Positions 26,880-38,606 are shown, counted from the first letter of the stretch. The stretch is 64,000 nucleotides of DNA from Glandiceps talaboti (GCF_964340395.1 NC_135557.1:13619546-13683545); one strand, 5' to 3'. Notes: generated from the sequence alone by a model not told the origin. Program-made: numbers and translations.

Positions 26880-27734
26880 TTTACAAAGTAGGGCAATAAT
26901 ACCTAATCACTTCATTGTTACGATGTCTACCATGAAGTATGTAAACTTACTGATGCGCAATGTGGGTTTCAATGTCATTTATTATTTGCCGTGGAAACGG
27001 GTGTACATATCCGGGGTATGTAGGAGATCATAAAAGCCCAGTGCAGTCCAAGATTGCAAGCTTTTCTGGCATTTGAACAACGTTTTTGACAACTGACTTT
27101 CACCATGGGACTTGACAAAAATCACATATGTAGCTAAATTTCTTGCATAAATCATGAATTTGCAAGCCTCCCCTTATGGAGGGCATTCAGTTTAAATCTG
27201 GTTTAACATGCATTTTACGGAAGAACAGAAACACAGCTAAATTTTTTAATTAAAATTCACAGGCATCACACATCTGAATTGTTGGATCATATTTGTTTTA
27301 AAACTCTTGATAGTATAAATCAAGCAAGAAACAATTTCTTTTTCAGATTTCTATATTTAAAAAAATTGTTTCGATTGTATTTATGTTGGTACTTTTTTTA
27401 CTCAATATGCAATCTTTGTTTTCTTTACGACTTCTTGCTTATAGATGATATCCTTATTATGTTTTCCAGAATACGGTTGACAATAATCCAACTGATGTTG
27501 GTATTCGTGAGTTTAATATCACGTACAGCGGCAGGTTAGTAAATATTAATTTTACAGCACCCGATTATCTATGAACGGTTTTACATGCTCATGATCATTT
27601 ATCCTGCACTGCTGTAAGGCCAAAAAAGGAATTGTTTCTGGTCAGGACATTTTGTCTAAACCCTAAACAAACCTGTCACTATTTAAAATAAATCTACCAT
27701 TTAAGGCAGTTACTGTTCTTTTTATCGAGTACTT

Positions 27735-28175
27735 GAGACCCCTGTATATAAACAATTACACTCTTTTGAAAGTTCAATTCAAACAATCAAAACCAAGTGA
27801 GGTATCTGATAACAGGAGGTCATGAAATAGATGTCTTTTGTTCAATCTCAGACTAAGGTTCAATCCATTGTCTTTGCAAACTTGTCTGCTTTTACTTGTC
27901 TGAGATAAAAAAAATAGCGTTTCTAGTGACTTAGGTCAACTTCACTCAGTCTACATATATATTGGCGTCCTTGTATTGTACGACCTCCTATTATCAGATA
28001 CCTCATGTGGCATTGATTGTTTAAAATGGACTTTGAAAAAAGTGTATAATTTTTTAGATGCAAGGGTCTTATCAATTGAGTTTATCTTGAAAATCACAGC
28101 TGCGTCTATTCCATTCACGCTGGTCATTAGAATTTCATTTGATAAGACCCTGTATTTATAAAGGTTACAGCCTGC
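27735..28175. mobile_element. MITE-like inverted repeat element 1
   Basis: Arms with a nearly perfect 23-bp inverted repeat, 27799-27821 and 27982-28004 (GAGGTATCTGATAA-AGGAGG), lie inside longer imperfect arms extending about 60 bp outwards. A second nested inverted repeat (AGGGTCTTATCAA) spans about 28063-28151. There is no coding capacity. Consistent with a foldback or MITE element; the termini were not resolved. Confidence 0.55.
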
Positions 28176-28549
28176 TTCGGAATGTCAAGTAACGGTGTAG
28201 CCAACATTTGTAATTCCTCAGACCACTAAAGTCATTCTGAAGTGAGATGTAAGGTGTTTGTACTTCTTATAAGGATTATAATACATTAAGGCTGGGGTGA
28301 ACGTAAACAGTTTCTTTAATGATTTGCAATCATAAAAACACCAATTCACTAGTCTTTCACGTATGATCATTAATTATCAAAAAAGATGTGCAATCAGAGA
28401 GGTCCTAAAAATGTCATCAATACTTTGAGGGCTATGCCAATTTCGTTAAGTCTTTTTCCCCCAATTCTTAAAATTTGATGTCTAAACTTCTTTACGCAAA
28501 TTGCTTAACCTCTTTACCACAGAAAGCCTTTAAAAATAGTACAAGTATC

Positions 28550-28926
28550 AATTACCTAGATGCTGAGAGTGTATAATCTCTTTGTCATTAAAAAAAAGCT
28601 TAATAGCATCTGGGTGTTCGAGACACACATACAATCCTTGTCATAAAAATTTAAAAGCTTAGCATTTGAGGTTTCCCATTCAACAATTTATTCTAAAACA
28701 GAAGACATCAAGCATTGCGTCAACGCGAGTCGATAGATAAGTTAGTGTTGTTTCGCCTGGACTGTTTGTTTTGTCACCTCAGGCTGTTGCACAAAACCTC
28801 AAATACTAAACTTTTATGATATGGATTGTGTCTCAAACACCCAAATGCTAAGCTTTCATGATATGGATTTTGTGTATCAAACACTCAAATGTTAAGCTTT
28901 TATGACAAAGAGTGTAATTGCCCTAG
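28550..28926. mobile_element. MITE-like inverted repeat element 2
   Basis: The left arm, about 28550-28680, is the imperfect inverse of 28795-28926 (ends CAATTACCTAG / CTAGGGCAATTAC by complement). Each arm holds two direct repeats around AAACACCCAAATGCTAAGC. It is a large hairpin with a ~110-bp loop and no coding frame. Confidence 0.6.
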
Positions 28927-29269
28927 TGCGTTTATTGCTTTTGTACGTATGACAATGATCATGAGTAGCCTCAATGATTGGATGGTTGACCTTGCAAGTG
29001 TTGTCTGCGCACAACCCGTATACTTGGCAAATCAAGCTATGTGTCTTTTCAAGGATACCATGCATAGCAGTTGATTGGTTGAATACTTAATTCAACTCCT
29101 TATTTGGAGAGGAAAAATGTCTGGTTGACCATCCATCTGCTCACTATACTGAAATGGTGAAAACACTGAGTTATTGGTTGGGGTCACATGTTAAAATTAC
29201 ACTGGAGACATGGGATTTTTAGTCACCAACCAAAACCCAGCATGAATGTTTTACAGATCTAGACATGTA

Positions 29270-29580
29270 CTAAAAAATACTATAGGTTCCTATAGGGCAA
29301 TCCTACAGGACAGTTTAAAAGGGCAGTCCTAAAGGGCAACCTATGTTTTTTTTGACACGATTCCTATAGGACAACGTACCCTACTTGCATCCAATAGGAC
29401 AACCCCGTGGGCGTCAAAACAACTATTAACGTCCAATAGGACACCCTATAAGTCCGCATCGATCCTAGAGGACAACCCTATTAGTGTCCAATAGGACAGC
29501 CCTGTAGGTCCCAGATGACAATCCTATTGGCATCCAACAGGACAACCTTGTAGGCCCTAGAGAACCATCCTATAGGCCAT
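29270..29580. repeat. Degenerate AGGACA minisatellite
   Basis: About ten irregular repeats of a ~25-30-bp unit built around TCCAATAGGACAACCCTRTAGG, in direct orientation. Not found in the viral parts. Confidence 0.65.
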
Positions 29581-29667
29581 CATTTAGCTAGTCAAAAATA
29601 GATGAAACCAAGCTGTTTCTTAGAAAATATGCTAACATTTTAATTGAAATGGAACTTCTTGAAAAAG

Positions 29668-29750
29668 CCCGTCATTATTTACGACCTGGGGAGATGTAGG
29701 GGGTGTGGTTTATTCAAAAACTTGGGAGTGAAGGTCGTAAATAATGATGG
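29668..29750. repeat. Short hairpin, 19-bp arms
   Basis: CCCGTCATTATTTACGACCT at 29668 and its near-perfect inverse at 29732-29750 flank a 44-bp loop. Possibly another small non-autonomous element. Confidence 0.6.
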
Positions 29751-30142
29751 CTCCCTAATAGTAGAGTGTGGAATGACTGGAAAAGCCTTGACAGATCCAC
29801 AACAACGTGATAGTGACCATGCGTCTTAATTTTGTCTTGTAGTAGTCCCAAACAGAATATATACATCTATAAAACACAAATCTACTTCAGAGGCTTGAAA
29901 CAACATGTTTACTCTCGAAAGCAATTCTGTGGTAAACCATTTCGAACAATTGACATAGCAAACTGTCATAGAGTAGTGGGTTAGTTTTTATAATCAAGGT
30001 AAAACTTCAGTTAATGAAATGAAAACATTGAACCATAGACCGTACATGAAAGGGGTGTAATTCTATTATCTAAAAGAATCTATAAGTAGCCAGATATAAA
30101 CAGTGAACTGAGAACCAAAGACAACATAATAAATGGGTACAT

Positions 30143-30285
30143 GTGTGGAAACATATAAATCCCTTTACACTTGGTCCAAGCCAAACAGGGCATTAATTTA
30201 GTCTATTGTTTAGTAAATGCATACAGGTGTGGAAACATATAAATCCCTTTACACTTGGCCCAAGCCAACCAGGGCATTAATCTGA
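30143..30285. repeat. 84-bp tandem duplication
   Basis: GTGTGGAAACATATAAATCC starts at 30143 and again at 30227, followed in both by TTTACACTTGG-CCAAGCCAA-CAGGGCATTAAT. Two units with a few substitutions. Confidence 0.85.
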
Positions 30286-30415
30286 TAGTGGATTTGCATA
30301 ATCCCATATCTTTGGCCAATTATGATTCAATGTAGATTCATGTGACTGTTTATATCCAATGACGTGTAGCGGGCTGGAGCACAGATGATTTATGGGAAAT
30401 GGGGTAGGATATAAT

Positions 30416-30515
30416 NNNNNNNNNNNNNNNNNNNNNNNNNNNNNNNNNNNNNNNNNNNNNNNNNNNNNNNNNNNNNNNNNNNNNNNNNNNNNNNNNNNNN
30501 NNNNNNNNNNNNNNN
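30416..30515. other. 100-base assembly gap
   Basis: Exactly 100 N, the customary placeholder for a scaffold gap of unknown size. The sequence after it starts abruptly inside a coding region. Confidence 0.99.
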
Positions 30516-31960
30516 GCCGTTTTTCCGTCTACCAAAACATGCCAGCGTCAACACAGTTGGTTTTGGCAGATATATGTAAGACAGAGCCAACAAACTTGAA
30601 GAAGCAATTGATAGAAACAGTGTTGAGGGAGTTTGTGCAAGAAACTAAAGAGGTTGATAGAAAGAAACACTCTAGGCCATTAAATCGTGCACTCTATTGC
30701 TTTGGAGTAGCTGGACCTTATATCATTATGAGGGATTGCAATGGTTATAAAAGATATCAGAGGTGGTTCCCATGCGGAATACATTATCTAAAACAAATAT
30801 TCTTGTATACAGACTATGACTTAAAAGTCAACGATTCTCAAAATAGCGTTTTCTACATCAGTAGAGAAAGGTTATACCCAAACTGTTTGAAATTGTACAG
30901 TGTTAACATCGACTCTTTGATGCGCGGATGGGACAAATGGCAACCACGAGTCGAATGGGTTAGCGAGTACCGACTGCCAAAAGACATGCTTCTGAAAGTG
31001 CATCTGTTTGAGGAATTTGTTTTATTCTTGGTGCAAATCTGTTCCACATGTGATATATTCATTCTTCACAGAGATGGACCTTGGAAAATCAAAGACAATC
31101 TTAGTTCTTGTATGCAATTGAAACCATTTTTAAAGTATAACATTATTCTTTACCCAGACCTACCTTCGTTGACAATGTGTTTCATGCCAGGACCTTGTAA
31201 TCAGGACGACTGCTACATTGTTTACGCTTCCAATGCTATTTCGATGAAAGTTATTGTGCAGTTGGTCAGCATTGATTCAAGATACAGGAGTGTTACCGAC
31301 GTGATAACAAGAACGAATGACGAAGACGAACCTTTGTTGTGTAACAAAAACACTCTTATTGCTTATCCACCAGTGGAAGTAGGTGATTATTTCCCGTCCA
31401 TGTTTTTCGTGTCCTCGGTTGGTCTAGTCTTCCTAGGCAAAATGTATTTCACAAATCGCGAGGTAGACAGGCACAGCAAAACATGTCTAATGCAAGTGAA
31501 GATACCAATTTATCTCCTTGACATGAGTGGCACTGTTCATTGGCAGAATTATATACCGGTATCTTCACTTGACATGGGTGGCACTGGTCATTGGCAGGAA
31601 TTGACTATGAAAAGCAAAGACATACGTGTGAAAGTGGACTTTTTCAACAAGCTCATGTCTCCATGTGTGTTTAGATGCAAAGGTAGCAAACATGTGTCGT
31701 CCTGTCTGAAAAAGAAAACAACAGTGCCCCTGACAGGAAAAGTTTTCAAAAATGGAAAAAAACTTCTATTGTACTGGGGAGATGAACGCCTGGTTTGCAC
31801 AAGGTTACTGTTTACAGAATATAATATTGTGATTGATTTCGAAGAAATGACCACCACCCTGGTGAAAAAGTGTCATAACCGATGGTGTCAATCAATAACA
31901 AGATACCGCCCGCAGGTTTGTGAACCCATTGGAGCATGGGAAGAGAACATTTGCCCTTAA
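30516..31960 (+). CDS. BTB/kelch-like protein B, 5' part in gap
   Basis: The last 481 codons of the gene at 6083-8317, without differences in the protein. The BTB domain and most of the BACK region are lost to the gap, so whether this copy is intact cannot be judged. An apparent start further left, before the gap, lies in host-like DNA and is an artefact of reading through N. Confidence 0.85.
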
Positions 31961-31978
31961 AAGGACAAAAAAAAAAGC

Positions 31979-33201
31979 AATAACAAAATAAATGATTTGT
32001 TCTTAATTTTCATGTTAATTATCACTTCATGTTTAAAGTTCGTAATAAAAACAGTCATTGGGTTCTGGCCCATGCACATTTTCTCAACAACATCCTCTTT
32101 TGTTTCGTGGCAATACATCTCTTCAGGAAATGGGTTGTGAAACTTCACATGTATGCAAATGAGGCTTCTGAAACATTTTCGTGGGAGTATCAATTGGCAA
32201 ATGGTCACATGACATATATGCAAATTAGAATTTGACAGTTTTCTGTAACACGTGTGTGTAGACTTTTTTTTCAAAATTTTTTTGAGTCGCTAGTGGTTGG
32301 GTGTGTAGATTTTTTAAAAACCCCACATTTTTGCATGTTTAAATTGACCCTTATAAATCTCCCACAATTCATTGGACACAGAATTGTTTTGTGACAACAC
32401 ATCACTTCACTTGACATGCATTCTCTTGTGCATGCAAATGAGGCTTCTGAAACATTTTCGTGGGAGTATCAATTGGCGTATGGTCACATGACATATATGC
32501 AAATTAGAATTTGACAGTTTTCTTTAACACGTGTGTGTACACTTTTTTTTCAAAAACTTTTTGAGTCGCTAGTGGTTGGGTGTGTAGATTTTTTAAAAAC
32601 CCCACATTTTTGCATGTTTAAATTGACCCTTATAAATCTCCCACAATTCATTGGACACAGAATTGTTTCGTGACAACACATCACTTCACTTGACATGCAT
32701 TCTCTTGTGCATGCAAATGAGGCTTCTGAAACATTTTCGCGGGAGTATCAATTGGCGAATGGTCACATGACATATATGCACATTAGAATTTGACAGTTTT
32801 CTGTAACACGTGTGTGTAGACTTTTTTTTTCAAAATTTTTTTGAGTCGCTAGTGGGTGGGTGTGTAGATTTTTTAAAAACCCCACATTTTTGCATGTTTA
32901 AATTGACCCTTAAAAACTGTTTCACAGGTTATGTGATCACGTTCTTTTGTTTTTTCTTGTACATGGCCCAGTGTGTGCCTATGTTTGACATGACCAGTCA
33001 AAAAGAGTATCGTTATCATAACGTGAGACCGTGAGAAAGTGTATAGTGACGTCATAACTTTCATAATTGTCATCGTCCAATGGATTGTCGTTACGTCACG
33101 ATTTTTTTGTAGTCCACGTTATAGTTTTCTATATAAGCAGGGTATTGAAATCTGACATATCATATCTTACCAACCTTCACACAGACTTGTAATCCCAAAA
33201 C
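31979..33201. repeat. Kelch remnant, 279-bp repeats, promoter (copy 2)
   Basis: Same content as 8336-9558: the 3' remnant of a kelch-like gene (31979-32103), three 279-bp units starting at 32164, 32443 and 32722, and the TATATAAG promoter at 33130-33137. No gene is seen. Confidence 0.85.
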
Positions 33202-33885
33202 ATGGAGACCCAAGAAGATAATAAGAAGGGCAGAATGTTCGAAAGTTACAGGGAAATGACCAACTACTACCGGCAACTACTGTTGTCTGCCCAGGAGGAA
33301 GAGGTGGAGACCCTGGGACACTTTCTCGTGGCAAATGAGAAGGTCAACTATATTCAACACCTAAATGGAGAAGACTATAGCATGTGTGCTGAGATGAGCA
33401 GAGACGAACTTGAAAGGTGCAATGACTCCATGATAACACTGACCGTTAGTAAAGACCTCAGCCATGCAGTTACCGATGTTGATCTTTGGAACGAGTGGTA
33501 TGACATTGCAGACTACTGTGAGTTCATTTTGGAGGATGACCATACCCGAGTCAGGGACAAATATGGAGAATATATCAGGCCACGAGGTTTGGGTGTCATA
33601 TACAATGTTCGGTGGCCTGGTGTTGGCATGGATATTACTACGTTACCTCGAATACACAGAATGACACTAGAAGTGGGCAAGTCTTTCATTCGCCAGCAGG
33701 AGACTGAGCTCGACTGTAAGGTCCACAGACATCAGACAAGAGAGTTTGACAGAACGCACACCAATTTCTACCTACTGAAACCTGGCTTTGCCATTCCCAT
33801 AGTGTACAAGCGATCTGAACGAAAGGGCACAGAGAGGAAATGCTGGGTGACTGAAGAGGAGTTTTGGGGGTGCAGGAATAAATGA
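33202..33885 (+). CDS. Unknown 227-residue protein (copy 2)
   Basis: Identical protein to 9559-10242, with the same TATA element 65 bp upstream and the same AATAAA cluster after the stop. Function unknown. Confidence 0.75.
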   Translation: METQEDNKKGRMFESYREMTNYYRQLLLSAQEEEVETLGHFLVANEKVNYIQHLNGEDYSMCAEMSRDELERCNDSMITLTVSKDLSHAVTDVDLWNEWYDIADYCEFILEDDHTRVRDKYGEYIRPRGLGVIYNVRWPGVGMDITTLPRIHRMTLEVGKSFIRQQETELDCKVHRHQTREFDRTHTNFYLLKPGFAIPIVYKRSERKGTERKCWVTEEEFWGCRNK

Positions 33886-34012
33886 GGAAATGAATAAAGA
33901 TATCATTAAATAAACAAATAAATGATTTATTGTCATAGTGTGTGAGTCCTTTACAAATCCGAGTGTTAATGTGCATGGGTACCACCTCTTATCTTCCCAT
34001 GGACGGATACTC

Positions 34013-35485
34013 ATGGAACATCGTATCTTTCAGTCGGCCAGTAGTTACAAAGAATGGATTGAAAGTCAACAGTTAGAGGCCCAGAAGCTGATATCGAAGG
34101 AGTTTAGTAAGAAAGGTCATGGGTCATTGTTCTTTCTTGACCATGCCCATTTTAATGTATTGCGTACCAGTTTTCAGAACAATCCTGTTTGTCACTGTGT
34201 CCTGACGAGGATATCTGACAACATTTCAATTAGTGCCATGTTTGAGAATGGAGTGAGAACTGGGGCCAGGTTGTCATGTGAGCGAGAGGAGGACAGTGAC
34301 AAAGTCGTAAATGAAAATATTCCAAACCATTTGTTGGACGCTTTTGAGAAATCATTCAAAGGCCACTTGCAGAAGTTTGTTCGATTAGTCATACGTTCCG
34401 TGTTGATTTATGGTTTTGTTGTCCTTGGTACTTCCAAGGAACTCAATCTCCCTGAAGCAATTGATGATGACAGGTATATTGTCTTTCGTGACATGGAGGG
34501 TTTTCTGCATGCCAGGGCCTTGGATGGATCTGAGTTGCGCATCGTCTGCCGAGACGAGCCAGATGTCAATGGCAGAGCAAAAAGTGCCATGTCCTATCTC
34601 TATGACAAGTGTTTGCAGATACAACACTTGCAGTGGTGCAGAGATATGAGCATCAGAAATGCCTGCCGTCAGCTTTTTGTTGTTGGTACGAAAGACGACC
34701 CAGATGGTAAGGATGCACAACGGCTTCGTACTGACATAGATATCCTCGATGACCAAATGACAACCAGTGCCATTCAGTCTGTGTTGCAAGCCAAAATGGG
34801 ACTCTCTTGTCCAAAGTCTTCGACCTTGCTTGATATGGAGCGAGAAAGTATGGGCAAGATGAGAGAAAAGACAAGACTTGTCGGCGAGTTAGAAGCCGTG
34901 AAGTTGGAAAACTCAAAGCTCTGGAAGACGATTGGTCGAATGAAAACCAACACTCTCTTCAGTGGTGGTGTGGAGGAAGGTGACTTACCTGGTCCTGGAA
35001 TCGACAGGCGTTATGATCGGGTCATTGAAAACCTCGAAGAAGACAAGAAGGTGGAAGCGAGCTGGCTTGGGGTGAGACCATTGGACATAACACATTCTGT
35101 TGATGAATTCAACCAACATGTTCGCAATACACTCTTGGGTACGATCTCTTTCACAAACCACGTTGGTTATACGGGGAAGCTGGGGAGTCAAAAGGGGACG
35201 ACAACGTCCACTAATGACTATGACAGTCTACAGAAAATGATTGATGTTTGTTCATTGGCATGGCAGGAGTTCATTGTTAATGCAGTGCTTGCTCCTTGGA
35301 TGGACAAAACGGGTATTCCGCTTGTGCCAGCCAAACCAAAACGTCTTGAAAACTTGGCAGCCATTTTACCTTTTTTCAAATATCTCAGAAATAACAGGGG
35401 GGTTAGTATTCTGTCGGAAGTGCTAGACATACCAGAAAGTGATTTCGTGAGTGACTTTGAGACACGTTCACAGTCCATGTTATAA
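34013..35485 (+). CDS. Unknown 490-residue protein, portal candidate (copy 2)
   Basis: Identical to 10370-11842. The first ATG is 34013; an in-frame GTG at 33938 is less likely. The hydrophobic central stretch and coiled-coil-prone helix are described for the first copy. Confidence 0.65.
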   Translation: MEHRIFQSASSYKEWIESQQLEAQKLISKEFSKKGHGSLFFLDHAHFNVLRTSFQNNPVCHCVLTRISDNISISAMFENGVRTGARLSCEREEDSDKVVNENIPNHLLDAFEKSFKGHLQKFVRLVIRSVLIYGFVVLGTSKELNLPEAIDDDRYIVFRDMEGFLHARALDGSELRIVCRDEPDVNGRAKSAMSYLYDKCLQIQHLQWCRDMSIRNACRQLFVVGTKDDPDGKDAQRLRTDIDILDDQMTTSAIQSVLQAKMGLSCPKSSTLLDMERESMGKMREKTRLVGELEAVKLENSKLWKTIGRMKTNTLFSGGVEEGDLPGPGIDRRYDRVIENLEEDKKVEASWLGVRPLDITHSVDEFNQHVRNTLLGTISFTNHVGYTGKLGSQKGTTTSTNDYDSLQKMIDVCSLAWQEFIVNAVLAPWMDKTGIPLVPAKPKRLENLAAILPFFKYLRNNRGVSILSEVLDIPESDFVSDFETRSQSML

Positions 35486-35527
35486 ACGTAATTCAGCACA
35501 CAAATTGGCAATGCATTGAGTGCAGTC

Positions 35528-36376
35528 ATGGACATCACACGGGTTACTAGATATGACAAAATAGGTAAGCGTTATTTGAGATGCTATGTGAAAGTGGTTT
35601 GCAATGGTAGAGAATGGTGCGGCACTGCAGTCAGCCAAATCGACCTAATCCAATTAGAAGTGAGAATCGGGTTGTGTCTCCGAGGAGAGAAAATGGCTGC
35701 AAACAGTTTTATGAGGCAGAGGAGTATCAATCATCTTTACCAAAACAAGAATCGGGTAAGGGTGACTAAAGTACTGATAGTTTATCAAGACAATGAGAAA
35801 GAAAGGCTTCAGTGGCAAGCTTTAAATCATGTGCTCAGTCAGATCAATACCGATACTACTTGCAAGGACGCTGTACTTAAGCTTACTGAGGATTCAGCGA
35901 CCAGATTCAAAAAGAATTCCCATCGCCGTAAAGTAAAGCTGATGGCCCTGAACTCCAAGTTACCACTGCATTATCTTTCAAAATACATTGACGATAATCA
36001 GGGGGAGAAGGAGGAGGAGAAGGAGGAGGAAGGGAAGGAGAAGGACAAGAAAAACAGTTATATTGGCTATGGTCCAGTTGAAGCATTGGGCAATAAAGAT
36101 TTAATAATTGTTGAAGATCACTTGCCAGATGAGCCAATCTTTTCAAATTCGTGCTCGAAAAAAGAAAGGAGACACTGCTGGGAACACCTAAAACATAACC
36201 CCTATGGCATTTCTGGTTTCTATAGTAGTGAAGATTGTGATCGATTACAAAAATATCGGGAAGAAAAGAAAAGTAAAGTAATTAGGGGAAGTACTAAATT
36301 GCTGACAATGAACGATGTACACATGTTATGGACATGTTGGAATCAACAAAATCACACCCATAGTCACAACAAATAA
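35528..36376 (+). CDS. Unknown basic protein with Glu/Lys tract (copy 2)
   Basis: Identical to 11885-12733, including the full length of the Glu/Lys tract. That codon repeat would be expected to vary between anciently separated copies, so its identity argues for a recent or artificial duplication. Confidence 0.7.
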   Translation: MDITRVTRYDKIGKRYLRCYVKVVCNGREWCGTAVSQIDLIQLEVRIGLCLRGEKMAANSFMRQRSINHLYQNKNRVRVTKVLIVYQDNEKERLQWQALNHVLSQINTDTTCKDAVLKLTEDSATRFKKNSHRRKVKLMALNSKLPLHYLSKYIDDNQGEKEEEKEEEGKEKDKKNSYIGYGPVEALGNKDLIIVEDHLPDEPIFSNSCSKKERRHCWEHLKHNPYGISGFYSSEDCDRLQKYREEKKSKVIRGSTKLLTMNDVHMLWTCWNQQNHTHSHNK

Positions 36377-36525
36377 AACCATATTGTCAAAACTTATCCA
36401 TGTGTGTGTTCTATTAAGATATATAATAGATACTCTTTCTAAGATTCTGTACCACATTAAACATAAGACACAGTATATGCTTTTTACAGAGTGAATTTAT
36501 TCATTTGTTTGTTTGTTTGTGTCTA

Positions 36526-37080
36526 CTACATTTCTTTCTGTTGCAGTGCTTTTTTCTGTTTGCAAATCTCTCTGACTTCACTGAACAGTGATTTCAGTAA
36601 CTTGACCATATCTGGTTGTATCCCCATTTGTCCAGTCACACTGTCTGTAAAACAAATCTGTTTCAAAACAACAGACTGTAAAGTTCGACATATACGCATT
36701 TGCTCGTCATACACGCGTTCTGCAGAGGGTTGAATATGGAGTGCAAAATGGTCATGAACTTCTTTCCTCTTGAGTTGTGTCAGTCTCGTTTTCAGGTCTC
36801 GAGTGTCTGGTAAATCTGGTATTTTCCTAAAGTATTCCAACAGTCCATCTAAAACATCTGTTACGGTGTTGGCATCTGGAACATAACCCGAATCTTGATA
36901 CTGTTTTTCTGCCCAAGCCAGAACATTTTTAGAAGGTTCTCCCCTTTGTTCAGCAGTTATGTTTATTTCACACAGAGCACACGACGTGTCATATGGTGAA
37001 TTCCCATCAAATGCTGCAAATGGTAATGGCTGAACTGCAGGCTGGTAAGGAACATCTTCACTACACACGTTGATGTCCAT
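36526..37080 (-). CDS. Unknown 184-residue protein (copy 2)
   Basis: Identical to 12883-13437, with the same CALC motif and the same close spacing to its upstream neighbour. Confidence 0.7.
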   Translation of the reverse strand: MDINVCSEDVPYQPAVQPLPFAAFDGNSPYDTSCALCEINITAEQRGEPSKNVLAWAEKQYQDSGYVPDANTVTDVLDGLLEYFRKIPDLPDTRDLKTRLTQLKRKEVHDHFALHIQPSAERVYDEQMRICRTLQSVVLKQICFTDSVTGQMGIQPDMVKLLKSLFSEVREICKQKKALQQKEM

Positions 37081-37095
37081 TTTATTATTATCATA

Positions 37096-37554
37096 TTATT
37101 TGTCTGACACGTTAGTAGGTTTTGTCTGTAAGTATTTGTCACACGAACAAAAAGTGACGAATGTAAGATCATCGACAATATTACCAATAATTGGATTGAC
37201 ACTGTTGTATTTTTTCCAATGTCTGTCTTTTTTGAACATCAAGTAACCATCTTTGTTTGTTAATTCAAGTTCCGACTCACCCAAAAACACACCTTCAAAC
37301 TGGGACTGCGAATCTTCATTGGTGTAGTCCATAGTGTCGTCAAGAGCAAGTGATGGAACTGTGTCTTTCAAAACACTTTTTGGTGTACCAATAATAATAG
37401 TATCTGAACCCGAGGATGTACCACTGCTCAAGCTAATAATGTCATTTTGCTGTGGAACAATGTGTTCCATTTGCTCGTATTCTTCATCTATGTAATGGTC
37501 ATCGACATTTGTTTGACCGTCTATGAACTCTTCTTCACTTAAAACCTCTGCCAT
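37096..37554 (-). CDS. Unknown acidic protein (copy 2)
   Basis: Identical to 13453-13911; ATG at 37554. Acidic and Ser-rich, probably largely disordered. Confidence 0.6.
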   Translation of the reverse strand: MAEVLSEEEFIDGQTNVDDHYIDEEYEQMEHIVPQQNDIISLSSGTSSGSDTIIIGTPKSVLKDTVPSLALDDTMDYTNEDSQSQFEGVFLGESELELTNKDGYLMFKKDRHWKKYNSVNPIIGNIVDDLTFVTFCSCDKYLQTKPTNVSDK

Positions 37555-37608
37555 CAATGCCAAGTACTATGTAAATGGTGGTAAGGAGGACTCAAATACT
37601 CAAGTTTC

Positions 37609-38391
37609 TTACACGTGACATCTCTGAATAGGTTGGCCGAGAGCCATTGCATGGATGAATCCATCCACATACAACTCTGCCGATTTCTGTTTAGCCTGTG
37701 GAAAATAGCCATAACCTACAGACACGTGTCCCGTCTGGATGTTAGTGAGTACGTGTACCTTGTCGTGATCATCTGCACTGCAACAAGGCCCCTGTACCAA
37801 ATACAGACCTTCTTCCCCTTCCCGAGTGTTGTTGAAAAGTCGTAAGATGTAGTAAGGTGTTCCCTTGGGGTCGTACAGGGGCATTTCGGACAAACAGTCT
37901 ATTCGACTTGCTGCCATTAACTTGCTGTGGGTATCATTCATTGTGGCACATTTGCTTGCAGGTAGGTTGGTGCCATTGCTTGTTCTTTCCATAAAGATTC
38001 TCCCCTCCATGCTTTCGATTCGATACCCGTCCTCTTGCAACACAAATCTGTCACCATAAGGCACGTCACACTTGGCTTCATTGACAACTGTGGCCAGGTG
38101 TTTTAGGTACACCGTGTTTGTAAGGGAGGCCAAAAAAAGGATGAGAGCCACGGCTACTGCACCCACATAGAAATATCTGTCGTGTAACCTACTAAGGCTC
38201 TTGGCTCGTGCAGAGACACGGCATATGTCACGTGTAAAAGCTTCTGACCTATCCAACCCTTCAGTTTCTGTGTCGCTTTCGTCAAAATAGGCATTGGAAG
38301 ATAATAGTTTGTTGTCGTCATCAAGGTTAAGGGATCCATTACCCATCTCGTTGGTGTCCTGTTCATCACGATCAAATTCCCCCTGCTCCAT
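37609..38391 (-). CDS. Type II membrane glycoprotein (copy 2)
   Basis: Identical to 13966-14748; ATG at 38391. Single internal transmembrane helix with a Cys-containing, N-glycosylated ectodomain. Confidence 0.75.
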   Translation of the reverse strand: MEQGEFDRDEQDTNEMGNGSLNLDDDNKLLSSNAYFDESDTETEGLDRSEAFTRDICRVSARAKSLSRLHDRYFYVGAVAVALILFLASLTNTVYLKHLATVVNEAKCDVPYGDRFVLQEDGYRIESMEGRIFMERTSNGTNLPASKCATMNDTHSKLMAASRIDCLSEMPLYDPKGTPYYILRLFNNTREGEEGLYLVQGPCCSADDHDKVHVLTNIQTGHVSVGYGYFPQAKQKSAELYVDGFIHAMALGQPIQRCHV

Positions 38392-38606
38392 GACAACTCG
38401 TGTGTATGCACTCGTCTCTTGAACCAACCTGTCTTGTCACCTTTCTTTGTAAACGTTGTCAAGCTGGTCAGACAAGAAATGACAATCAACAAAATGAAGA
38501 CTGCAAAGAGGATTTTCATGTTACTAGTGTCAACACGTGTGGATCGCTAATACTTGTGTCTGTGACAATTATTACATTTGGTCATTTTGTTGTTAGGCCA
38601 AGCAAC

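Larger units (their letters stand above)
26797..30415. other. Host-like non-viral DNA
   Basis: AT-rich sequence without any credible gene over 3.6 kb, in contrast to the dense coding on both sides. It carries hairpin-forming MITE-like elements, a degenerate minisatellite and a tandem duplication, all typical of animal chromosomal DNA. No copy of it occurs elsewhere in the window. Its left end abuts viral sequence inside the mucin repeat array; its right end is the N gap. Host origin is inferred from composition and repeats. Confidence 0.65.

Noticed and set aside
27279-29829. Short frames of 60-86 codons in the host-like segment
   Set aside because: No motif, no promoter, and several overlap inverted repeats; length is within chance for AT-rich DNA.
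30350-30593. Frames running through the N gap
   Set aside because: They bridge 100 undetermined bases and join host-like DNA to viral coding sequence; not real genes.
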